From contig JAJEKV010000206.1 in the NCBI GenBank assembly GCA_021234155.1, positions 1,178,001 through 1,242,000 on the forward strand: a stretch of DNA of 64,000 nucleotides, written 5' to 3'. The DNA comes from Isoetes taiwanensis. Its lineage: Eukaryota; Streptophyta; Lycopodiopsida; Isoetales; Isoetaceae. The translations under genes were made by a program, and so were the position numbers. Positions 24,071-32,657 of this stretch are shown piece after piece (position 1 is the first letter of the stretch; each line of letters starts with the position of its first letter). Below the pieces are notes generated by a model that made no database searches, was not told where the DNA came from, and saw only the letters and a program-made list of their open reading frames with translations.

Positions 24071-24168
24071 TTGCTCAGCAGAATCGCTGTGGCGATTTGC
24101 TTGAGCAAGCATATAGGTGTGTCCCATGGATTGTGCTCTTCCAAATCGCCATCGCGATTTCATGGAGC
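24071..24168. repeat. Two extended AATCGC...GCGATT hairpins
   Basis: 24071-24107 has TTGCTCAGCAGAATCGC, a TGTG loop and GCGATTTGCTTGAGCAA. 24133-24168 has TGCTCTTCCAAATCGC, a CATC loop and GCGATTTCATGGAGCA. Both add an outer GCTC/GAGC pairing to the core also found at 18.05-18.19 kb. Confidence 0.75.
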
Positions 24169-24289
24169 ATAAACCTTCCATAAATTAGAGCTTGTAAGAT
24201 TATGTACGGAAAAAAAATCCAGAAGAAACTAGAAACTGACTATATACCTTTTCTCAAAGGAAAGATAGATGAATTGAAAGACTGAACTC

Positions 24290-24615
24290 GTCTGTCACCA
24301 ACTCGATTATGCCAAATAAATATGTCTTTCGAATTATGAATTCTGAACAAATCCTACTGCCAGTGCTGCAAAATGCAAAAGGGAATCCATGTCAAAGGTC
24401 GAGTACCTTGCAAGGCCAGGATTTACTACATCAAATACTGCAATTGTATCATCGGCCCCTGTTATTTGCCAATTTGTTGAAAAGCCCAACGAATCAGATC
24501 AGAGAGCTTCACATCAGAGGTTTTTGCAGTTGGATCATACCACCGTGTGCTTTGCCGATATCCGAACCTCCGAACCCTATCACAGTATTCATGCAAAGTA
24601 TTCTGGCCATTGAGT
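24290..24615 (+). other. Possible terminal exon, unrecognised
   Basis: A frame ending at 24613 reads ARPGFTTSNTAIVSSAPVIC and then QFVEKPNESDQRASHQRFLQ before a stop. The composition looks coding but no family is recognised. The minus strand is also open here, so the strand is uncertain. Confidence 0.2.
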
Positions 24616-25597
24616 AAAGCTATGCACCGTAGAATCCAGCTGTAGAATGTCTTAATCTTAGAAGAACAATGGAAGAAACTTTTTGCCAGAGAACCTTTTG
24701 CCATTCTCTTGAGATTATAGAATTTTTTGATAAAGCTGTGGAATACTTTGGTTACGGATTACAGAGAGCAGAATACCTGCAGTTAACCCATGGAGTGGCA
24801 AGAAGAAAGCATGCCCAGGGATTTAAATGTAGCATATCATGGATTTGAGAGCTCTGCCCTGCATATCTCATAAATAAGAATAGTTCAAGGAAGCAAGAAA
24901 AGGAACTGATGTGCTTCAGTAAATATAGAAACGGGAAAATATAAATAGAAATCAGCTAGCTATGGCCGAGGCAGAAATTTGAAGAGATCTGGAAACCCTG
25001 TAATGAAAGCCCTGGCTATGGCCTTAAGATCCGGCCTTGGCGATCGACGCTGCAGAAATCCTTGGGGTCGGCAAGCCCTATAATGATAGCCAGAAGAGAA
25101 GAAAATAGAGTTCAATACGAAGATAGAGCTAGCTATCTGTTCATGCCGGCACGCCAGAGAACCTGCATGGTCGCGAGCACTTGCCACTGCACTCAAAATG
25201 AAAATGAATGAGTTTTTGATGCACCTAATTCCCGCCCATGTTGGGCGGGACATATTTCAAATTAAAGTGAACCACTTTTTGGTTATGGTGGGCCTCGAGG
25301 GGTGTACTCAAAATTCTCAAAATCATGCTATTTTATCTATTTAATGAATTCGTGCTTTTCAGCAATGTTAGATGTTTGGTTTCGGCAATTCCTAACTTAC
25401 TAAAAGACTCCGCCTTTTGTTCTGTAGCATCTGTAGCAAAGGACATCGGAGGCTCAGAATTAAAACCAAAAGCAGAGGACTAAGGTCTGCGAATCCAAAA
25501 GCCTCGAAATTAAGACCAAAAGCAAAGTCCTCCGTTCTTCGAATCCTTCCAGCCTCAGAACTCAAGGTTAGTTTTCATTTAGTTTTAAGCTACATCT

Positions 25598-26782
25598 CAA
25601 TGGCAGGTTTAATCCAAGAAGACAAGCTTTTGCATTTGCTCGAGGCAGAGGAAGCAGATGATGTTTATGAAAACCAGAATAGTTTTTTATAAACTTCATC
25701 TGCTTCTTTTTGTTTCGAGTAAATTCTTGAGTTTCTCTTCCTGAATTAATCATGCTATTGCATGCAAGTTTCTATTATGAATAAGTGTAGTAGAAAGCAT
25801 TAGAAAAATCTCAAAGATAATATTTGAAACACGCTAAGCATGTTCCATGCTAACCTTAGCCTTGAATATGAATACACGCTCGTGCATTCAGCGAGAGAGG
25901 GAGAAAAAAACAGCAATGCGGATAGAGGCCGCAAATAGATAAAGGCCGGGCATTTTATCTATTTACTATCTATCCGCATCTATCTTTTTTCTCCTCTCTG
26001 AATGCACGCTAAGCGCAGTATAGTTTTTCCTATATAGCAGTTTACACGCTGAGCGTGCAAACAATTTTATCCCTAGTTTCAACTTTTAAGTTAAACACGC
26101 CGGGCGTGTCTCTTAGTTTCTAAGTTTATAAATAAATAAATATAACACGCCAGGCGTGAATACTGATACTCCGCTCACTTCCTATTGATAGATGCCAAGT
26201 TACATTAATCACTCGGTTGGTGACGAAGATGCATTGGAATTACATTTGGGGCAGCAATCACATAACCTAGCTCCAGTTTCGGCTCCAAGCTCCAGTCCGG
26301 TTGAACCGCAGCCGAGCACCAGTCCGGCTGGAGCACCGATCTTGCAACCCCCTGCAAGCATTTGGATCAAGTAATGATGATGGCAGCAGCCTGCCAGGGC
26401 AATTATAAATCCGGGCTCGAGGCCCCTTGCAATCTCACGGAGGCTGGGCCTCTTATCTGATCACTTCGATCATGCAGTACATGCATTGATCGAGAGTGAA
26501 TCTCGCAACCGTCAGCTCGAGATTCAAAATGAGGAGCTGCATTTCTTAGTGGCTAGCCTCTATGCCCGGATGCCCCAACACGAACCACTACCACAAAGGC
26601 ATAATGATGCAATGGAGATGTCTCAACCAATGGAGCAGGAGATGGAGCAGGAGGAGGAGCAGGAGATGGAGCAGGAGGAGGAGCAGGAGGTGGAGCCTGG
26701 GGTTTTTGCTGGGGTTTTACCTGATCCATTCACTATGCCCTGGAATGGAAATGGGAGTATCGATAGCCCAGCTACTCAGTAG
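25598..26782 (+). CDS. Hypothetical two-exon gene with acidic coiled-coil C-terminus
   Basis: The first exon probably starts at the ATG of MAGLIQEDKLLHLLEAEEAD (about 25600) and ends near 25685. After a presumed intron the sequence resumes near 26192 with a Ser/Pro-rich stretch, then, in another frame, with SDHFDHAVHALIESESRNRQ and LEIQNEELHFLVASLYARM, which should form a helix or coiled coil. A repeated MEQEEEQE run and a stop at 26780-26782 follow. The frame change near 26374 (stop after PPASIWIK) means either a short extra intron or a frameshift. I do not recognise the family and no catalytic motif is visible. The presumed intron contains a long foldback and the CACGCC palindromes that also fill introns of the next gene. 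Confidence 0.4.
25828..26158. repeat. CACGCC-n-GGCGTG palindrome cluster A
   Basis: Near-palindromes lie in the presumed intron at about 25830 (ACACGCTAAGCATG), 26004 (GCACGCTAAGCGC), 26045-26057 (CACGCTGAGCGTG), 26096-26108 (CACGCCGGGCGTG) and 26146-26158 (CACGCCAGGCGTG). The same motif recurs at 28.2, 29.5-29.7 and 31.8-32.0 kb. Confidence 0.85.
25884..26005. other. Foldback with ~50-bp arms
   Basis: The left arm starts GCATTCAG and includes GAGAGAGGGAGAAAAAAA, ATGCGGATAGA and AAATAGATAAA. The right arm is the inverse, with TTTATCTATTT, TATCCGCAT and TTTTTTCTCCTCTCTGAATG. The loop is about 10 bases (GGCCGGGCAT). It could be a small foldback or MITE-like element, or encode a hairpin transcript. 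Confidence 0.8.
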
Positions 26783-27003
26783 ACTGGGCTTGAAACAATA
26801 GTCTGGGATTTTGTCTGGTTTATCCAGATTATCCAGATTTTATACAATTGTAAACTTTTTCCAATGAATACAACAAATTTTGTCTACTTCTATATTTCTA
26901 CAATGTAATACATGTTACATACCTTTTTTAAGCAGTTTCTTGGCCATGCAACAAATGGTCCAACACTTTCTCCAACCGTATCCCCACCGGGGTGTCTGCG
27001 AAG

Positions 27004-27273
27004 TAAAGCTTGATCCATAGCGCAGCAGTTAATCACGGACATACTTATCCCCGAGCGGAATTCCATGACAGTTTGCAGTCGGATCGATGGAGTCGATCTT
27101 GCATAATCCTACTTTCCTTTTCTGATTTGTAGTGCCATGGTAAAGCTTGATCCATAGCTAAAATAGCTTAATCACACGGACATACTTATCCCCGAGCGGA
27201 ATTCCATGACAGTTTGCAGTCGGATCGATGGAGTCGATCTTGCATAATCCTACTTTCCTTTTCTGATTTGTAG
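27004..27273. repeat. Two tandem copies of a 137-bp unit
   Basis: TAAAGCTTGATCCATAGC begins at 27004 and 27141. Both copies run through GGACATACTTATCCCCGAGC to TTTTCTGATTTGTAG (27132 and 27273) with few differences. Confidence 0.9.
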
Positions 27274-27767
27274 TTAACATGAAACATTCATCTTCGATAC
27301 TGCAGACAATTGCTATTCAGACACCTACTATTGGAAATTAATGTTCAAGCTATAGGAATGAGACGAAGTACCGCACTGTGAGCCATTCTTGAGAAGCCGA
27401 TTCGAAGTTCTCGAAATCACAGCGCTATGGAAACTCAAAGGTCGGAAAAATTCGAGTTAGAAGAAAGCTTAGGTTAATTACATTTAGGCGGGATAAATGT
27501 AATCAATGCAAGAACACGGTAGATTGCTTTTTAAAAACTCAATGAAAGAAGTCGGCGGACGGGTTCTTTTTTTTTATTTGAAAGTGAATCTTCGTCATTA
27601 TTATTTTTATATGTCAAGAATATTTCAAACCAAGATATTGTGTTTTCCTGAAATTCAAATTTCTCTTATGCTTGGTAGAAAAACTATTTCTTGCCGCCTA
27701 TTTCTCGAAAGCAGCTCGAAAGGCCAGATCGGCGACCTTCCGACTCTGTTACTAGGCGACTCCGGAG

Positions 27768-28916
27768 ATGTCTTCTAAAACGAATCGAGGTCGAGGCGGA
27801 CGGGGCCGGGACGTTGATCAGACCCCTATTCAAGGTATTTAATTTGCCACAGAATATACACTGTGTAGAGAGTATTATGCGTGCATGAATTTGAGTTATT
27901 TCCTTGCCTTCAGTTAATATGCTTTGCATGAGTTTGAGTTATTATGCTTTGCATGAATTTTAAGTATTACCATCAGTTAATGCTCTGATTGTCCGTTTTA
28001 TAGAACATAATTTTGCTCTGTTTTATAGAATATAGCAGTGTTAGACAGTTGGAGATAGCAATGTTCAATGAGGTTAAATAGTATGAAATATGGATTCATA
28101 AAGGGTATGTAGCTTAAAATGTGGATGCAAACTAATTTAGTTTCAAATCCACGCATAGCATGGTTCATAATAGGAGCTACCAACACGCCAAGCGTGAATT
28201 GTACTAATTTAGGTTTAAATGCACGCCAAGCGTGATCTCTTGTTCGAAAAGTACTCTAAAAAATGTTCTTCTTTTGCAGTGCCCAAGAGGAAGAAAACCC
28301 CTAATAATTCGGGTTCTATTCCTGGCAAGAAACCTAGGGTAGACGACCCAGATGCAGTACCATATGATCTCACCTTAAATGATGAAGGGCCGATTCTTAT
28401 AGCAACCATCGACCCGCCTCGCACGAAGAGGAAATGGACGAGGGTGCCGAGTGGTACGTTGACCTTGCCAAGACAAATGGCAAGCTCGACTTAACTCTCT
28501 TCTCGAGGAAAAAGGAAGCAGACAAGATGACCAAACAAGGGATCCTAATCTCTTGTGAGGAAGAGGACGACACCAACTGCAAATTGCTCTTGGAGATTAC
28601 ACATAAGCAGAAGAAAGATCTGCTCAGACTTACTCACTGTAGAGCTACCGCATACAAGGATACGTTCATGAAGATAGATGTGAACGTTGAGACATGTTTT
28701 AAGTATGGCTGGCCCACCAATGTAGCAGTTACGCCAATATCTATTTGCCAAGGGGTTAGAGCTGTGCGTAGAGGCATGTTCACTAAACCGACACCAAGTC
28801 ACTATTTGCAGCAAGCTAGGGAATTAGCTGACTTGAAAGCTTCTAGGAGGGTCCTAAATCTAGGGAAGGATGTTCTTCCTGCAGTTGTCGAAGGCATGGA
28901 GGCTTCTGTTTTTTAG
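27768..28916 (+). pseudogene. N-terminal exons of a ParB-like/HAD gene (frameshifted)
   Basis: Exon 1 starts at the ATG at 27768 (MSSKTNRGRGGRGRDVDQ) and ends at 27834 before GTATTT. Exon 2 starts at 28280 after TTTTGCAG and joins in phase to read VPKRKKTPNNSGS, a likely nuclear localisation signal after an Arg-Gly-rich N-terminus. Near 28430 the frame shifts by one base into DEGAEWYVDLAKTNGKLD and runs to a stop at 28914-28916, giving about 160 residues of protein-like sequence with no domain I can name. The shift and the stop suggest decay. The exon-intron junctions look genuine, so it derives from an expressed gene. Domains downstream suggest a nuclear DNA- or chromatin-related role (inference). 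Confidence 0.5.
28184..28234. repeat. CACGCC-n-GGCGTG palindrome cluster B (intron 1)
   Basis: Two CACGCCAAGCGTG copies lie at 28184-28196 and 28222-28234, inside the intron 27835-28279. Confidence 0.9.
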
Positions 28917-29420
28917 AATGAACAGGACAGGGTGGCGCAGCTAGAGGCATGAACAAGTTGAATAAGTACGCTGACCATTATCCATTGGGTCTTAAGGAAA
29001 CTTTTGCGATCCATGTGAAGTCCCTCATCCGTTCACCAAGCTCCATTTATGTTAGCAGAAGATATGATCCTGCACATGTCATGGAGATTGTTCAGAGCAT
29101 GATTAGTAAACCAGGTCAAATGCCTATGCTAGCGGATGTGTTACCTTGGGATATGATCTCGAACAAGCCTGCTGTGTGGACGAACTTCGAGGAGTTAATG
29201 TTAAATGATAACATTAAATTCGTCATCATCGAGGGGCAGCATTCTGTTGAGGCACAAAAGGCCCTCATCGCAAAAAGCGTAACAACGGGCCAAAGCGTGT
29301 TCTACAATCACTATGCGCGATAGGAGGTGTCGTCTCTCTTGGATGCCAATACTTCACTGCAGATTTGGTCGAGATTAGTGCAACTTTGAATGAAATGGGG
29401 AAGACATTTCTATACAAAAG
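28917..29420 (+). pseudogene. ParB-like domain segment
   Basis: The frame at 28949-29323 continues the preceding exon after another frame change near 28948. It contains SSIYVSRRYDPAHVMEIVQS, then MPMLADVLPWD, then IKFVIIEGQHSVEAQKALI. ParB/sulfiredoxin-fold N-terminal domains typically show a set of query residues followed by hxxGxHRxxAxK, and GQHSVEAQK fits that box with Ser in place of Arg. The fold binds nucleotide and DNA in bacterial relatives. The exon reaches 29420, where AAAAG is followed by a GTAATG donor, but a further one-base shift near 29322 is needed to continue. The family call rests on one motif and its spacing. Confidence 0.4.
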
Positions 29421-29456
29421 GTAATGACTGCATTAGGATGTTAGCATTTTAATCTT

Positions 29457-29719
29457 CACGTCAGGCGTGCTTTCAAATGAAACCAATTCCACGCCGGCGC
29501 AGCTTTCAAATGAAACCAAATCGCGCCCAGCGTGCTTTCAAATCAAACCAACCACGCCCGCGTGAAATGTTAAAGCATGCCCGGGCGTGAATTGATTTGA
29601 TTTGAAAGCACGCTGGCGTGATTTGGTTTCATTTGAAAGCACCGGGCGGAATTAACCGATTAAAGCACGCCCGGCGCGGAATTGCATTGGTATTTAATTC
29701 ATTTCACGCCCGACGCGTG
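29457..29719. repeat. CACGCC-n-GGCGTG palindrome cluster C (intron)
   Basis: Nine to ten variants lie in the intron 29421-29803, at 29457, 29490, 29522, 29553, 29576, 29609, 29640, 29666 and 29705. They are separated by CTTTCAAATGAAACCAA on the left side and its inverse TTGGTTTCATTTGAAAG on the right, so the cluster is itself partly an inverted repeat. Confidence 0.9.
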
Positions 29720-29803
29720 CTTTGAGGTTGATCTTTTCTATTGAAATCGCACCCTGCGTGTTTTTTTCTCTCGACATCGATTCAATGCCCGTACTTTTGG
29801 CAG

Positions 29804-30160
29804 TCCATACGCGTGGAGCAACTACGCATACGCCCATCAACAATGGGTGGAATATGGCTGCCCATTACCCACCGCATGTATGGTCAAAGTCCGAGGCTTT
29901 CAAAGTTGCCGGAGCGGACTCATTGCGGAAAGCGCATAACAATTATCTGAGAAGAAGAAAACCGCAAGAAAATCAAAGAAAAAAGGTGGTGATGACATTG
30001 CGGATCCTTTCGAAAAGCTCATCTAGCAGGTCAGGCCCAACACTTCGTGATAAGATCGTGTTTTGTAAGGAGGCAATATGGCAAAAGTGGAATGAATTCG
30101 GGACGCTTATGCACAAGGGAAGCTGCCGGATACTATGGGTAGGGTGCCTCCGTTGATATA
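29804..30160 (+). pseudogene. Middle exon of the ParB-like/HAD gene
   Basis: After the acceptor TTTTGGCAG (ending 29803) a frame to 30156 reads NNGWNMAAHYPPHVWSKSEA, then a Lys/Arg-rich KPQENQRKKVV segment and CKEAIWQKWNEFGTLMHKG. No domain is recognised. Protein-like fragments continue in other frames toward 30690 (for example a KKFVFWSKDFLKNW segment near 30450). It sits between the ParB-like and methylase-like segments and belongs to the same transcription unit by position. Confidence 0.35.
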
Positions 30161-30689
30161 AGCATCTTTGACTTGAATGTGCGAGAGATGAGAAAGACTC
30201 GGGGCTAGACGACGCCGAGACCATTTAGGTTTTAGACCGATTGCTTAAAGAAGGAAGTCTTATACAAGAAGAGTGCTTTCACTAAGGATAGGATGTCCTT
30301 CATTGAGTCTTTGCAGCCATGTGAAGGATGTAATGATAATGAAGTCAATTTGTAGGAGCTGAGTTACAAAGGCTATCGGGGGGATGTGGCATTATCCGAA
30401 ATTGGATTCTTTGGACAAATACAAGGTCAAGAATGATGACATCAAGAAGTTTGTATTCTGGTCAAAGGACTTCCTAAAGAATTGGAAGGCTAAAAATACA
30501 AAACATAAGAAGACTCTACCCCTAAGGTAATCGGGCCGAAAGTTGAGAAGAAAAGTGGCCCTTGTGAAGAAGATTATGGAGAAGAAGACACCATCCCAAA
30601 AGATTCAAGATCCATTGGGTACAAAGGTCTCTTGCCAGAATTAACTTCTTGCCTTAAAAATATATCACTCTTTGTGTTGGACAGCAGGG

Positions 30690-31811
30690 GTGGGAGAGGA
30701 GATATGGGCATGAACCAGAAGGACTACATCATGCTTCTTTACCAGCTGTATAGGATTGACAACTGAGAGGTCCTTCACTATTGTCATCGTTTGTCCTTCA
30801 GGTGAGTCACATCTGCATGCACTATCCACTGCTCATGATCTGGAGTGCCTCAAAGTAATATATGATGTTAAGGATAATGAGCTGCGAACAGAACGGAAGA
30901 TGGCACATGTGATCTTTATTATGATAGCCATGCTGTCAGACGAGGAATATGATATTTCTAAGGCCAAGGGTGACAATAGCAATGCATGGGAATGTTTTCT
31001 TCTAGATGATCCAGACTTAAGAACTATATTCTATCATACGGATCAGGATCAGTCAGAACAGGATGAGTCAGAAGAGGATGAGGATCGGGACCCCCTCCTA
31101 AGTGGGGAAATCAAGTAGGAGCTACAAACTAAGGAGAAGGGCCCCTTAAATAAAAATGGATTTCCCCCGTCTATGGCTGCTTACCTCGTCGAGGCATTTG
31201 CTCCAATTGATACAACCTGCTTGGAGCTTCATGTTGGAGGTTATATTGCCCGAGAGGCTGTTATGGGTGTTAGAAGATGTCACTGCTTTGTGAGTGATGA
31301 GCAGGACCAAAGACTTTCTTGAACCATTCCTCATGCATGTGCTTGCCAAATCTCCTAAAGGCCCTTATGGCAACCTGAAATCATCAGCAATCAAAAGTCT
31401 CGTAGACTTGTCCAATTCGAAAGTGGACGATGGTTCTGGTGAGGGAACTAGTAATCCACAGCCTGATAAGGAAAGCAATGAACAAATAGCTGCTAAACTG
31501 GCTGCTCAAAGTAATGTGATCGCGGCGAACTTAGGGAATATCCTTGCCTCCCTTCAGGGTGATGCAAGCAACAATAGAGTAGATTCACAGGTTAACAATG
31601 AACTAATTGACAGGGCAACCGAAACTGAAGGCAACCAAGGCGACTCTAGTGATTCACAGGTTTGCCAAATCAATAGTAAAATAATGTCAGTTGTGAAGGA
31701 CGCAGCGGAACTAATAGAAAATAACAATTCTAATAGTCAGAAGAGCACGAAGATTAAGGGTGGCGAAGGGAAGAATGACGCCGACGACGGCAACGAAACT
31801 GAAGATGATAG
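30690..31811 (+). pseudogene. Possible DNA-methylase-like segment with low-complexity linker
   Basis: The frame at 30756-31118 has FTIVIVCPSGESH, in the position and shape of a degenerate motif IV (normally DPPY). It ends in an acidic stretch. From 31173 another frame reads DTTCLELHVGGYIAREAVMG and then RRCHCFVSDEQD, similar in spacing to motif I of N4/N6 DNA methylases (VLDxFxGSGT--A----GR---G-E-D). It shifts near 31305 into DFLEPFLMHVL, then a long Asn/Asp/Ser-rich linker to a donor at 31811. ParB domain, motif IV, then motif I is the order in bacterial beta-class ParB-methylase fusions. Key catalytic residues are not preserved, so the call is tentative. Confidence 0.25.
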
Positions 31812-31831
31812 GTAGGCATTGCCCACGAAAT

Positions 31832-31965
31832 CGCGCCATGCGTGATTTAATTTGTATTACCTTTGAATTAAATCGCGCCAGGCGTGCTTTGATTATTTTT
31901 CGTTGTCAAACTAAATCACGCCGAGCGCGATTTGGTTAAGACTAACTCAAATCACGCTTGGCGCG
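31832..31965. repeat. CACGCC-n-GGCGTG palindrome cluster D (intron)
   Basis: Four copies lie at 31832 (CGCGCCATGCGTG), 31874 (CGCGCCAGGCGTG), 31917 (CACGCCGAGCGCG) and 31953 (CACGCTTGGCGCG), inside the intron 31812-32021. Several extend as AAATC...GATTT palindromes. Confidence 0.9.
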
Positions 31966-32021
31966 TTTGTATTGTTTGTGTTATCGTATCTTGCTGACCA
32001 GATACATGTTTGATGTTTCAG

Positions 32022-32657
32022 CTTGCATTGCGTTTCTAAGAAGGTTGTGGTGTTCGACCTAAACGGAGTCCTTTGCAAGACTTTTTCGAAAAATAAAGTG
32101 GCTAGAGATCAGTTTCATCAGACACTAGTAGAATCAAACACCAAGTGGATCTATCCGCGGACGCACTTGAAGGAGATGCTAGATGAGGCATTCAGGTTAT
32201 TTCGAGTTGGTATTTGGTCATCCATGGAACTAAGGAACATCAAGGATACTTTGGAGGCACTGGGGGAAATGCGTAGATATTGGTTGACCTTTTGGGATCA
32301 GAACAAATGTGTGAAGTTCACTAATCCCAAGGATCCAACAGGCAAGCCTATCTTCATCAAACACTTAAGTAACATGATGGACGAACTTGGTATCGAGAAT
32401 AAGGATGATATAATCATAGTGGATGATGATGCTCTCAATGCTTCTACAATCAAACGCAGGCCCTGAATCCACCATCTTACGATCCAAAAAACTTTGCGAC
32501 AGATGATTTTCTGGTGAAGTTTGTGTCTATTATGAATAATTTGGCTATGGAGATGACGGTGGGTGAAGTGTTAGATTCATACCCAGAACTGGATAGAACG
32601 GCTGACATGGAACCACACCTTGTTAAATATGTGGAAAAACATGGATTGATCCCTTAA
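32022..32657 (+). pseudogene. FCP1-like HAD domain, last exon
   Basis: The acceptor TGTTTCAG ends at 32021. The exon joins the previous one in phase (DDS-LHCVSKK). The domain begins KKVVVFDLNGVLC, motif I of the FCP1/SCP HAD family, with the nucleophile Asp present but the second Asp replaced by Asn. VGIWSSMELRNI follows as motif II. Then come the WDQNKC region, KDPTGKPIFIKHL, and IIIVDDDALNA as motifs III/IV. A one-base shift at about 32460 moves the frame into NPPSYDPKNFATDDF and on to a TAA at 32655-32657. Active relatives dephosphorylate Ser/Thr (for example the polymerase II CTD). Loss of the second Asp argues against normal phosphatase activity even if the frame were intact. Confidence 0.65.

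Noticed and set aside
26562-26801. Second frame with SRRWSRRRSRRWS repeats
   Set aside because: It is the +2 shadow of the GAGCAGGAG repeat that encodes MEQEEEQE in the supported frame.
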